This document shows positions 49,570 to 61,561 of a stretch of DNA of 64,000 nt, piece after piece; position 1 is the stretch's first letter, and each line of letters begins with the position of its first letter. The stretch is from the NCBI GenBank assembly GCA_000611775.1, contig KK106981.1, forward strand, positions 2,103,507 through 2,167,506, given 5' to 3'. The DNA comes from Umbilicaria muhlenbergii. Lineage: Eukaryota > Ascomycota > Lecanoromycetes > Umbilicariales > Umbilicariaceae. The translations under genes were made by a program, and so were the position numbers. The notes beneath the pieces were generated by a model that saw only the letters and a list, made by a program, of their open reading frames with translations, was not told the origin of the DNA and searched no databases.

Positions 49570-52500
49570 AAATCAATTGAGTTAATCTGATGAAAGCATA
49601 TGACTCATAAGTTGATGATGATTATTTCTGAATTTAAGCAACAACTTCTTTTATCTGGTTGAATCAGAGCATCTATGTTAGACGTTTCTTTAATGATGTG
49701 AAGTGAGATGAGGTGAGGTTTGAAGGCAGGTTTTGAAGAAGAGTTTGAAGTGAGATTTTCACAAGCTCAGAGACTGATCTTTGAGTGAGTTTAAGATGAA
49801 ATCATTGTCAGAAGTGACCTAGGGCTTGATGACTTAAGACTTTAATGATTAAAGGGTGTTGTGAGCTTATTTGTAAGTCATGATGACTGATTATGATGAA
49901 GAAATGATGATGAAATGATGATTGTAGAAGTCAGATTTAAATTATCATCACCTCATCATTTGAATCACCCTAAGTGAGGTAAAGCTGAGAGAACTTCATC
50001 TTCAGACATTATATGAGAGAACTTCATCTTTAGATGTCATATGAGAGAACTTCATCATCAGATGTCATATCAGATCTGATTAAGTAAGATTAAACTCCTC
50101 TGCTGTGATTTCTGAATGTAAAAAGTAATGATGTGATAGTTCTATTAATGCAATGAGCTCATATTAGCATGAATGCCAGGAGCTCAGTCAGGAGCTCAGT
50201 TTAATGATAAGTAAGTATAAGTAATCATGAGCAGCAATCATGAGCATGAGCAATCATTATATTAAGGGCATTCATGGTAGCATCACCCCCTCATTATCAT
50301 GAAATACTGAGCTCACTCAGTATGTTGTCATTGACAGTATCACTGCCCTTTGACTCAGTACTCCTGCATACTTCATTTCAGTTTGTTCCGTTTGAACAGT
50401 AGAGGTGATGTCATAGAATGAATGTGACAAGGTTGTCATTGCTGTTTCATTCATGAGCTTTGAATCATCTTGATTATCATCATTTAATGACTCATATGTT
50501 TGAATCTCTTCTTTCTTTTCAGCTTGAAGTCAGATTATGTACTTCTTCATGTTCTGCATATGATATCTCTTGAGCTTCTCATCACTGTAAAGTATCTTTA
50601 TTCAGTCATTGAGATTCTCTTTTGTTGTTTAAATCAGTATCTTCAGTTCTTTTCATCTTGCTTTCAATTTCCTTCTTCATTGATTATTTAACTGAGTATT
50701 CCTCATTAACATCAGATCCTCAGCTTTGAGTAATTCCTGAGTTGTAGTTCACATTGCTTCATTCTTTCCTTGATGCATCATTAATGAGTTGATAGCACAT
50801 CCTCAGTTTTCATCCTTAATAGCCACATAGAGGTCATGAGCTTTGTTCACTTTCACTTTCATTTTATCAGTTCATGTTGATAGCTTAAACAGATATGTGT
50901 TGAAATGAATTAATCTCAGCTTATATTTTAAAAGAAGTTCAGCTGAACTGTACCTGTGAACTTGAATCAATCAGGTGTTGATGCTCAGTGTGATTTCAGA
51001 TATATACTGAGATCAGGTGTTTGATGTTGCTGCATTTATGCAATTCACTCATAATTGAGATAGCATCAATTGAACATTTCATTCAATCAGTTTGATTGAT
51101 GATGAATGAGTTACTGATGCTGTCATATGAGTTACTTCATGAGCTTTGAATATCACCTTGATATCTTTCTCAGTAAAGTGAGATTCATTGTTGCTATAGA
51201 TCACCTTTGCTCATTTAAATATGAGAATAATGTGATTACAAAGAAGGTCAGCAACTTCTGCTTATGTGCAGAACTTGTATGACATCAATCAAACAAATCA
51301 AGTATAATAATTGATCATCAGAAGGATGTATTTATGCTCAGTAGTACTGCAGATCAACTTGATTAATTTAAGAAAATTAATACTTATCATTAACATGAGT
51401 TCAAACTGCTGCAGATGCCTTAATTCCTCTTTCTCAATTTTATGCTCCTTGAGTTGACAAGTTGAACAGGAGCAGCATCATGCCCTGACATCATAAACTC
51501 AAGTCAGTCAGTATGCTTCATTAATTAACCTGTTCAAGGTGATCAAATCACTGTAGTGCTCACAGGTGTCATGCATGTATGATAAAATTTTAAGAATTTC
51601 CTCTTCAATCAGGCACAGTGACTTAATCTCATTTACTTTTGTATAAAGCAGGTGATCTGATCTGTCTGTGAAACTGTATCTTGAAATCTTCCTCATAAGT
51701 GCATGCAGTTCAGTTCAAGGAATTTCTCTGAGACCTTTCCTTTTGAACCTCAGGTATTGAATTATTCACTTCATTAATTTTGACTCATTGAACTTTTGTC
51801 ATTCCTTTTTCACATATTCATCAATCAACAGTCTGGTATTGATGTGTGTGGTTCAATCATCAGAGAGTATGAGCATGATCATGTATGAAAAGTCTTTCAG
51901 GGTGAATTCATTCATTAATTCAACTGATAATCAGCTCAATTCATCTGTAATGCTTATCATTGAATTGCTGACCTGCCGGTGGTGAATGATGTAGTCATAC
52001 TCATTCAATTAATCTTGTCATGCTGTTATGCATTCATGACCGTCTGTTCCTTGAGTGAGTATAGACTTCAACGCTTGATGATCAGTATAAATCATTACAG
52101 GAGATTTGTTACTTATAATTAATCATTGAACTTCTGTTAAGCACCTCACTACTGTCAAACATTCTCTTTTCATGTTTGAATAGTGAGTTTCAGTGTCATT
52201 CAGTTGATATGACAGGAACATTATGATCTTGACTTTTACTCAATTTTTTAATGTTAAATCCTCATTCATTGAGGTGTTCTGCAATTGAAACAATACCCCC
52301 CTGATACAGTTTTTGCTTGCATCAATTGTGAGGTGATACTGAACCTTGAGGTTCACTTCAGTCATGACATTGAATAATATGCTCTGCTTGATGTGATTAA
52401 AGGATTTCTGCTGTTCCTCCCCTCATATGAAATCATTTGAGTTTATTCATTTCACTCATTTTTTTCATATGATGATATGGTGCAATCTTTTCAATTAAGT

Positions 52501-55500
52501 GAGTTTTGTGAGATCTTCATCACAGTTCTTAATATCAGGTTTCACTTTCTCTTTAACTGAGTCTGCAGTTACCTGCTTCAGGTATGCTTGCTTCATTATG
52601 AGTACATGCTTCACTCATCCTGATATGAAATTTCAGAGAAAGAGGGTTAAATAAAAAAACTCATTCAGTTGCACCTGATTCTGTGATATTGATTAATTTA
52701 AAATTTTCTCATGATGCTTTATAGAGGGTCTGATATTTTCAGGCTCACTGATGAAGCTCAACAGATTCAAGTTATCAGTAAATATGATGATCTTGAGAGG
52801 ATTGAGGTATATCAGTCTGAATGCTACTCTCAGAAAGTAGCTGAATTTCAGAAATTAATAAAGGATTTTAAAGTCAGTGACTGATGCTGCATGATCATTC
52901 ATAAATGAGATCATTACTACATTCTCATGATTTCTGATAATAGTTGACATTCTGACCTCCTTGATGCATTCATTTTAAGATATTGACCCAAAAACCAAGT
53001 CTGTAAACTGAGAGTAGGTGTGCAGAGCACCTTTGAGGCCTTGACTCATTCATCAGTATGCATATTAATCATGTGAGGTGATGATGCCGGCCTTATACTC
53101 ATCTTCAGGTTTAATTGAAACGGCTTAATAACTGTTTGAAGCGTCAGTGCTGAAATAGCAGGAAGATTTCAGCTTGATCAGAGTTTTCAACACTTCTTTC
53201 AACTGATGCATCAGATATTCTGACTTGATGATGCATTTGTTGACTGAGATGAAGTTATGTATTACTTTAAGCTGATCAGATTCTTTCTTCTTTGAGGGGA
53301 ATTTAATTCTTGCTGCTCAATTACTACTCATTCAAGCAATAATGCCTGCCTCCTTTAATTCTGAGAAGATTTAATTTGTGAATTCCCTCTCTTGTGAGGT
53401 ATATTGAGGTAGTTTCTCTCTGCATGACTTCACATCAGGGGTCAAGTTGATTGAATGCTTTATTAAATCAGTTGATCAGATTTCCTGCATGATGATGACA
53501 AAGCAGTTCTTTCAGGTATACAGCAATCACTTAACTTTAAACCTCTGCTTTATTATTTTCACTTTTGATCCTATGAAGATGCCTGATTCATTGAATTAAT
53601 TCATGATTGTTTCCTCACTTTCCTCACTTAGCTGTCTTGATTGTGATCATCTTGTTATAAGAAATCATTTAATGATCTGCAATGAGAATGAGGTGTGATA
53701 CTCATCTTGAGATTCTTACTTTGCTGATTCATTTCTCTCATGTTCCTTTAAGGTTTCATTCTTCAGTGTCAGAGCTATCATTCTTGAGGAATCCTCATCA
53801 TCATAAATTTTATCTTTTTATTCAGGTGATTCATCTTCTTCCTTGATTTCTTCTCCTCAGATTAACTCTGTGATTATTAATCTGAGGGCTTGACACTGAT
53901 TTGCTTTGCTTGCCTCTTTCATATCAGGGTCAGATTTGCACTGATGAGGGCTTGAATCTCTGCTCAGTGCTGATCTTTTTCTGATTCATTAAGGATTGAT
54001 TCAATGAGGTCATTCTTGTTGTCATCATCATCTTCCTCCCTTATCTCAACAATGAGGACTTGCTTAAGGACCTTGATTGAGATTATTTAATAATCAATCA
54101 TTACTGTCTTTTCATTGATACCCTGAATAAACACTTTTTTCTCACTGAAGTTGATGTTCATCCTCACTTGTCTTTGTCATTTAAGGCTTAATAACAAGTC
54201 ATATGTGATAACTGAGAGAATGTAGACCTGAATCATCATCTTCACCCCTCTCACATTGACGTCTAGTCAAGTATAGTTGTGAAGAGTGCACTTGTTGTCA
54301 TCAGTCAAGTTGATATTGAGGTGCTCATCTGAATGAATCAACTGCTTGAGTAGTTGATTCAACATGCGTTCACTTACAATGTTCACAATGAAATCAGTAT
54401 CAATCAAGGTTTTTGAGGCTTTTATTAATTTGAGTCAGATGATACAAAACATAAAGGATGCTTCTTCATCATCTGACAAGATCATGTTAATGACTGTTGA
54501 AAGTGATGAGTCATTGTCATGCCTCATTGCTGCTTCAGATATGATTGATTCCTTGATTGCTCTCTTCACCTGATATCTTGATGTAGATGACTGAAGGTTA
54601 AAGGTGAATTTTCTTCAGAGTTGTTGTGATTCATTAAGCAATTAACTCAATGAGAGAATTACTTTCAGACTCATAACCTGATGAATGTTGAATTGTTGAT
54701 CACCTTTTATGACTCAGATAAGATTCAGCACCTTGATTTGCCTTGAGTGAATTAATTTTTTTACATGATTATTTTCAACCTTCACCTGAGGCGCTCTCAT
54801 AACAGAAAACTCAGAAGAGTATTCATACTTCTCTTCAACTGTCATGTTTTGTGACTGTGCTGAATCACTCAATGATGACAGGTTTTCATTATTCAAGCGT
54901 CTGCTTAAGTGTTGATTGAGGATTATCAGAGGTTGAGCGTGAGCACTGACAGGCTGTTGAGACTGTTGATATTCATTGTTGATTCAGGCATTTCATTGAT
55001 TCATAGCTTTTTCTTGTGTGATCTGCTGTGTCACATCCTTTTTTTAAATTCTACCTTCATGAGTAACTGCTGTCAGAGCTGAGTTCAGTGCTGATGTCAA
55101 CATTAATGACATCAGCAGGAATGCTGCAATTGAGTTATACTTAAATTCTTGATTCTCTTGATCATAGTATGAGTAATCATCAGATGATGAATCACTTCAT
55201 TGATCTTGCTGATATTAAGAATTATAATCATCTGAGAGAGCTGCTCTTGTCATGATTATTGAAAAAGCTGTGAAGGAGACGTTTTAACTTAAAACTCTGA
55301 ATTATTGATTTAAATAAAAGCAAGATGATGAGTAGTGATCTTTCTCCTCACATGTGAAACATTTTATATTTAAGTTAATCTTTTTAACTTCTTCTCAGTT
55401 TCCTTCATGCTCATCTTTATAGTTCTCTTGTCCTCTGAATGATAAAGCATTACCTTGATTGAATGATCTGATCAGGATGTTCATGATGATCTCACTCTGT

Positions 55501-56651
55501 GTAACTAAAGCTCACATTCCTTGTAGAATGAAAGAAAGTATTTGCTGATTTCAGTTCTCTTCAATAATTTTAAATAATTTAATTGAGGCTTCTGAGAGTC
55601 CTGTTGATTCAGTGTACTCTGCATTGAATGAGTTATTCTGATCAATAACTTAATAAGCTGTTATGATATTCTTCTTAACTTTCATGAAGGTATAATCTTG
55701 ATCTTTGACGCACTTGAAGATTATTCAGCTTCATTCATTCAGATCTCACATTCCCTGCACTACATTGAAACTTATGATAAAGAGATAAGCAGACAGTCTC
55801 CTGAAAAGGTCCTCTGCTCATTTAAGGTATGCTGTTATGATCTCATCATCTGATTAACTCAATGAGGAGACTCACTGTCAGAGCATGAAAGTCTTCATCT
55901 TCTTGTCATCCTTCAGTTTGTAGTCTTCTTGAAACATTTGCTTCAATACAGTTCAGTCTCCCTTTGTGGCCTTAGATAAGTTGAAGTATCATTTAACTGC
56001 ATCACTCTTGAGGTGCTGATGAAAGAGTACTCATGAGGTGATCTCTTTATGATTTGATTCATTTGAGACTTTTGAGTCAGTGTAATCATTGTTGTAGAAG
56101 AATTTCACATTCTTCAGATATTCCTCTGAGTCTTTCTTGTCATCTCAAAGGCTGTGAAATGACTTAATTATGAAATGACTCATCCTTGCTGTATGCATTG
56201 AATCTGACGGGGAGGTCTGTGGATTGAAGCTCTTCAGGTGTAAAGGTAGATTCAATGAGAGTTGATATTAATGAGAGGTCTGCTCAGATTGTTCTATAGA
56301 TGATAATCATCCCTTGATCATGAATTAGAATAGGGTTCTCTCTATTTCAATATCTGAGAGGTGAGGAGAATATTCAGTGACATAACTCACTGACGTGTCT
56401 TGAAGAAAAGAAAAGGAGCTAATGATGCTTCAGGTATTAAATATATTGACTCAATGAGGACTGTCACAGTTCATCAGGTCTCTCTTAAACTCAGTTTTTT
56501 GATGAATGATGCCTTGTTCCTTTAAGGTCTTCACATTGTTGATGAGTGCCTTGTTCCTTTAAGGTCTTCACACTGTCTCAGTCCTTCAAGACCTTCTCAG
56601 TCCTTCAGGGAAAATTGAATGTATTAGCCTATTTGATGTTGGCGTTGACAG

Positions 56652-56668
56652 CCCCGCCTTCGGCTCCA
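56652..56668 (-). promoter_or_regulatory. Primer-binding site of the 48-57 kb Gypsy
   Basis: On the minus strand, one base after the 5' LTR, it reads TGGAGCCGAAGGCGGGG. This is complementary to a tRNA 3' end of the form CGCCTTCGGCTCCA. The tRNA species was not identified. Confidence 0.65.
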
Positions 56669-56669
56669 A

Positions 56670-56854
56670 TGAAGAAGGGCGATTACGGATGAGTTCAATT
56701 CAGTCAATTACTTGAATAGGGACCATTAGCAAAGAAGTGCTTCATTCAACTTGCTAACTGATGGTTAGGAAAGCTCGAAGCAAAGCTCAAGAAAACTTCA
56801 AGAAAACTCCTGTTTTGGCACTAATGTGCCAAGGCGCTGACTAACCCCTCGACA
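56670..56854 (-). repeat. 5' LTR of the 48-57 kb Gypsy
   Basis: It pairs with 48073-48257 and is followed by GCGAT, matching the left flank. Confidence 0.93.
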
Positions 56855-57000
56855 GCGATCGCGTATATGGTCGCCTATCGGCGTGGGATTTCAGGGTCCA
56901 GGCAGTCACGTCAGGGCCCTTTAATTAGAGATTTCCCACTTGTTTTAGGGGTTAGTCGATCCGTTGGATTATATTCAACATTTTCAATAGATCAGACCGG
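56855..57000. other. Host-like flank between the Gypsy and the hAT element
   Basis: Normal GC and CG content, including GCGATCGCG. Together with the sequence left of 48073 it is the original insertion target. No gene was recognised. Confidence 0.5.
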
Positions 57001-59630
57001 TCTACATACCGGTCTGGTCTGGTCTACATAGACCAGACCAGACCAGCTAATCAGGTGGTCTAGACCAGATCAGACTGAGGGGTTGGTCTGGTCTAGACCA
57101 GCGTGCAGACAGCAGGGGTCTACACGTGAGGAATGCTGCCGTGTTTTGTACGCGTTGTCCATAGTAAAAATAATATTTTCTCTGCTCCATTGCCATCATG
57201 TTCGTGAATTTTATGCTTCAACGCTGAGATCCAGTTGCGACGTTTATCATGTCTGATATAGATAGTGATTCAGTTCACCCTGAAAGCAGCATATCTATAC
57301 CAACCTCTCTTCCTTCAAACGTCGAGTCTCATACCGTTGACACGCGCCTCTTGGAGGCCTCACTGGCCAGTACAGATCCTGCAGACCGAGTTCACTATGA
57401 CAAACACGACTATATCAAGGCGGCTTCCATCTTTCGGAAAGGCGCCCAAGCGAAGACCTCCGTGATCTGGAAGTACGACAATGGATCTGAATGGATCCAG
57501 ATTCAGAACAAGAAGGCATACTGGCGGTGCAAGCATTGCCACAGGAGAAAGAGGACTATTTTCTTGCAGTCATCATCAACTGATCATGCTTTCAGGCATC
57601 TGTCATCAGTGCATCAAATCAGTTCAAATGGACTTCCGAATGAAAGATTCAGTAATGTTATGCAGCAATTGAATGCTGTAAGGTCTACTGCTACAGGACT
57701 TACAACACAAGTTGATAAAGATTGATTTAAGACTGCTTTGATTGAGTGGATCGTATGTCTGCATCTTGCATTCAACATGGTTATGAATGTCTATTTCTGA
57801 ACGTTCTTGGAGGTTTGTTCCGTGACGGCTCTGAGTCTTTTGCCAGATAGTCAGAACACTATAAGAGCTTGAATGATGAACGCTTTCAATACTAAGAAAC
57901 AGCAACTCATGAACAAGATGCATCAAGCAAAAGGTTTGGTTCATATATCATTTGACCTTTGAACGTCACCCAACTCCCTTGCATTTGTAGGGGTTGTTGG
58001 ACACTGGTTTAATGGACAAGCGGTTAAGGCAACACTTCTTGAACTCCGCCGTATCAGAGGCAGTCATTCAGGTGAGAATATCACGGAGCAGGTGATTGCT
58101 GTGATTCATGATTATGAACTTGAGTCTCAACTTGGGTATTTTGTCTTGGACAATGCTGATACAAATGACATCTGCGTGGCTACAGTTTTAGAGACCATTT
58201 GACCAGATTTAAAGCCAAAAGAACGACGTCTTCGCTGTCTTGAACATATCATCAATCTTGCGGCGACAGCGCTGCTTTTTGGCACTGATGCTGAAGCATT
58301 TGAGCTTGAAGTTCTTGGTGCTGAAGCTCTAGAAGAAGAGATAAAAGAGCTGAATCTTTGAAGAAGAAAGGGACCAGTTGGAAAACTTCACAACATCATG
58401 AAGTTCATTCTGAGAACCCCTCAAAGACGAGAGGAGTTTCTCAGTCTCAAACTCAACCTTGACACCAATCTTGAGCATCTACAGGTAGTTAGCGATCAAG
58501 CTACGCGGTGAAACTCCGCCTATCATATGATTCAGCGTGCTATTAAGCTCAGGGATAAGATAGATCTTTTTGTTTGTCAACATCAGCAACCTGCAAAGCG
58601 AAAACGGGACGGAACAACGGAAGAAGTCTCCCTTCAACAAGACACTTTAAGTACCAATGATTGAGGTGTCCTGACAGACCTTTTAGAACTACTAGAACCA
58701 TTTCATACGCTTACTGTTCACATGCAAGGATACGCCACTAAAGCTGAGCGTGGCTCTTTATTTGAAGTCATGCCTTCTATCATGATTCTTTTAGATCACC
58801 TTGAACAGAAACGGGATCACTACGCCACACTAAATGACAGTGAGTTCTACGGACAGAATTTTACTTGGAAGCATCTATCTACAGCTACCAACAACGCGTG
58901 GGCCAAACTCTGAAAGTATTATATGCTATGCGATGATTCTTCAGCTTACGCCGCTTCCTTAGTAATGAATCCACGCTGCAAGTGAAAAGCGTTGAAATCA
59001 AAATGGTTTAGTGATCCAGAATGGATAGGACCTGCAAAGAAAGAGGTGGATATGCTATGGCGGAAGTGCTATAAGAATCTGGTAAATGCTGAACCACCTC
59101 AAGATTCAAGCGCAAAAGCCACTGAACCGGATATATTCAATAAATTTCTAGCTGTGAATATATCTTCGCATTTTAATATCGACCAGTATCAGCAATACTG
59201 CGATTGATCAACTGAGCAGGTCTCTGATATAGTGGACTGATGGCGTGTACAGGAATCACAGTCACCGCAATTGATGCAGATGACCTTGAATTTACTCTCA
59301 GTTCCTGTCATGTCTGCAGAGTGTGAGTGAGTCTTTAGCAGTGCTAAACAGCTGCTTTCTGATTGCAGAAATCACCTGAAAGCAGACATTATTGAGGCCA
59401 ATGAATGCTTAAGAGCTTGGATAATGCAAGGTTATTGAACATGTTAGCTGAAATTCAATTTGCGTGCCACAGCTTTGCTAATTGTGCTACAGATCTATGA
59501 AGCTATACCAAGGTCTTGGCAGACGGTCTGCAGACTGTCTAGATCAGATCAGACTGAAGATCTCAGTGATCTAGACCAGATCAGACCTGATCATCAGTCT
59601 GGTCTGGTCTGGTCTGATGAAAACACAGAC
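57000..59630 (+). mobile_element. hAT-family DNA transposon with GGTCTGGTCT subterminal repeats
   Basis: Clusters of GGTCTGGTCT and AGACCAGACC, partly palindromic (TAGACCAGACCAGACCAG near 57030), lie at about 57000-57105 and in inverse order at 59535-59620, flanking a transposase frame. The exact ends and the 8-bp target duplication are not certain; TTTTCA occurs at both candidate ends in inverse orientation. The element looks almost whole apart from point changes. Confidence 0.8.
57249..59438 (+). pseudogene. hAT transposase, 730 codons, broken only by TGA
   Basis: It starts MSDIDSDSV. A BED-type zinc finger follows (YWRCKHCHRR ... HAFRHLSSVH, residues about 96-122). Next come the RNase H-like core with FDL-TSPNSLAFVGVVGHW (about residue 237) and FVLDNADTND, the CLEHIINLAA helix, and the C-terminal hATC dimerisation block (PVMSAECE, VFSSAKQLLSDCRNHLK, ANECLRAWI). 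The frame has no indels. Thirteen premature stops occur, every one TGA at a position where tryptophan is expected (first at 57723, last near 59328), while twelve TGG codons survive. The final TGA is at 59436-59438. Length and domain order are normal for hAT. Confidence 0.88.
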
Positions 59631-59639
59631 TGGGCATTT

Positions 59640-60016
59640 GCAATATGAAATGAATCATGAATCATAGAGGAAGTCAATAGCTACATGATTTTCAGAGGTG
59701 ATTACAGTATATTTATATGTAGCCTTATCAGTATCAGAAGTCTGCAGGAACTCAGTTTCACACAAATGCTGTTCAACTTCACAATTTTTGTTACTTTATC
59801 ATCACTTCCTCTTTAGTTGTTCATCACTTCTGAGCCACTGGGCCATTACTGAAAGCATTCATCACTGCAACATCATCTCATTCACTTCTATTACCATATA
59901 ACCTTGTTGTTCATAAATCATGGTTTCTGTATTTCTTCACTGTGTGAGTTGGCAGTAGTATTAAAGCTAACACATCACAGCTGCAGCTACAGTGATCTAC
60001 AATTGATCACAAAAGA
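59640..60016. other. Unassigned AT-rich gap
   Basis: A 67-codon plus frame at 59698-59901 shows no family features. Mutation-type composition resumes right after the hAT element. Confidence 0.35.
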
Positions 60017-61561
60017 ATGATAATCTGAACCTGTACTCTCTGCTCTGTCACAATGCAGATACAGAGCTAGGAGTCTCATCTTCATGAAAAGCTGCATGCA
60101 GCTCAAGTCATTCAAGCTCACAGTGCTGATGAAGATGTGAACTCTGAATGAGTCTGTTTAAATGATCAAGTTGAAACTATCAAACTGTCTGCTAAAACTG
60201 CAAAATAATTATTTCTGATAACTACTGCTTCTTCACAGAATTGAACTGATAGATCCTTGTCATCAGATAACAAGAAGTCATTATGAACTGCTACATACAA
60301 TACTGAAAGAGTTCAAGTGATCACTCAGCAATGTAAAGTCAAGAATAAAAATGAACATACTACTATCTCAGCAGATCACTGAGCAAGCCTCATTTAAGAT
60401 TCTCTCACAACTTCTCAAATCAATACATGCACTATACCAAACACAGCTGAACTTTCAGAATACATAACAATATTGAGCATTTTTAATACTGTTCTGTGAA
60501 AATGCACACTGTGCAACCTGTATATGTTTTCAGCTTCAGGCTCAGCTCATCTCATCTGCAAAGCACATATAGAGAGGCTGTTATGTTCAGTCATGATATC
60601 AGACTCTGTACTTTCACAAGAGCAGAATAAAAGACGTTTACAAGAGCTGAAGTGTGAGTCACAGATGTTGCAGACTTCAAATGCAATGATCTGTTCCTCA
60701 GTATTAATTTTTCTGATTGTACAGCAGAGCAATGACACTGAGTTTCAGAGATCAGTGTACAACACTGAAACTTTAAAAATGTTGAACTCATCATCTGTCA
60801 CTTTCTCTGACATAATATTAAATTTAAAATCTACAGTACACTTCTGAACCTGTCAGCACTGCAGCACTGAAGTTGATATTCATCTGAATCACATGCATCA
60901 CTGCTGTGCATTCAAGCCTAGTGTGTCTTCTTTTGTTGACAACTCACTCAATTATTTTTTCTACTGCTTCTCTAAGTTTCTCTATGATGCCAGTATACCG
61001 CCGGCCACATTATACCAAAAGCTTTGAGCACAATTAACAAGATGGCATGACTGAGATGAAAACCAACCAGAAACATGAAAGGAATATTAAGAAGAAGTTC
61101 ATGCACAATATCAGACAGCACTAATGCACAAGTTTAACCTCTGATTTGGCACTGAGGACAATTTAAAGTCATGACATGCTCTCTGCTGAGCTGTCAGAAT
61201 CACACCCCTCTCACTCACATGTGAGAAATGTTAATCAGTAAGTTCATTCAACTACATCATTCATATATATATGCAAAGGTCTAGAAGACCTGAGACACCG
61301 TGTAAATGAACTGACATGATATGAGAATACATGCAGGTTATTCATGATCAACATGTCAACATTGTTGATCTGATTCAATGAGCTAGGCAGGGAAAGACAG
61401 AAGCAGTGCAGATTTTCAGTACAATGAAGAAGTTGAGTGATTATAGTTATGATCAGGACAAGATATATAACAGGAATCAGCTGAGTTCAGAAGTGATGCT
61501 TAAACATCTTTTGCATATGTTAAAAAAAGCTCACAAAAAAGCCTTAGATAAGGATTTTTAA
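60017..61561 (+). pseudogene. Decayed multi-C2H2 zinc-finger gene, fungal type
   Basis: One plus-strand frame of about 515 codons carries zinc-finger-like modules. TCTLC...ESHLHEKLH lies near the start (60029-60105), KCTLC...SAHLICKAH near 60498-60570, and TCQHC...HLNHMHHC near 60848-60905. A C-terminal region follows: YFFYCFSKFLYDASIP, QLTRWHD, HKFNL-FGTEDNLKS, HALC-AVRITP and HVNIVDLIQ (to about 61400). This order resembles a conserved but unnamed fungal zinc-finger protein whose C-terminal part begins FF--F--F-Y-P. There is no frameshift. About 21 in-frame stops occur: 16 TGA, 4 TAA, 1 TAG. Function is unknown; nucleic-acid binding is inferred from the fingers. The start is the ATG nearest before the first finger. 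Confidence 0.6.

Larger units (their letters stand above)
48073..56854 (-). mobile_element. Ty3/Gypsy retrotransposon, 8.8 kb, structurally complete
   Basis: LTRs of 185 bp lie at 48073-48257 and 56670-56854, flanked by GCGA(T) on both sides. The minus strand holds gag (about 55.9-54.7 kb), protease region (about 54.4 kb), RT (about 53.3-52.6 kb), RNase H (about 52.3-52.0 kb, with LTIDAS and VMIYTDHQAL motifs) and the integrase zinc-binding region at 51508-51696. A further long ORF region follows at 49569-48451. A purine tract (GGGAGGGGGAGCC) adjoins the left LTR, and a primer-binding site starting TGGAGCCGAAGG lies one base from the right LTR. The LTRs differ at only four of 185 sites while the interior is saturated with changes. 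Ends are whole; coding parts are a fossil with many breaks. Confidence 0.92.

Noticed and set aside
40468-61561. TGA decoded as tryptophan (a nuclear code change), since most premature stops are TGA at tryptophan sites.
   Set aside because: The same TGG/TGA swap occurs between non-coding LTRs (48073-48257 vs 56670-56854), GG/CC and CG are depleted in non-coding repeats, and TAA/TAG stops also occur in the zinc-finger and LINE fossils. Mutation explains it. The window has no intact single-copy gene, so a check in conserved genes would be decisive.
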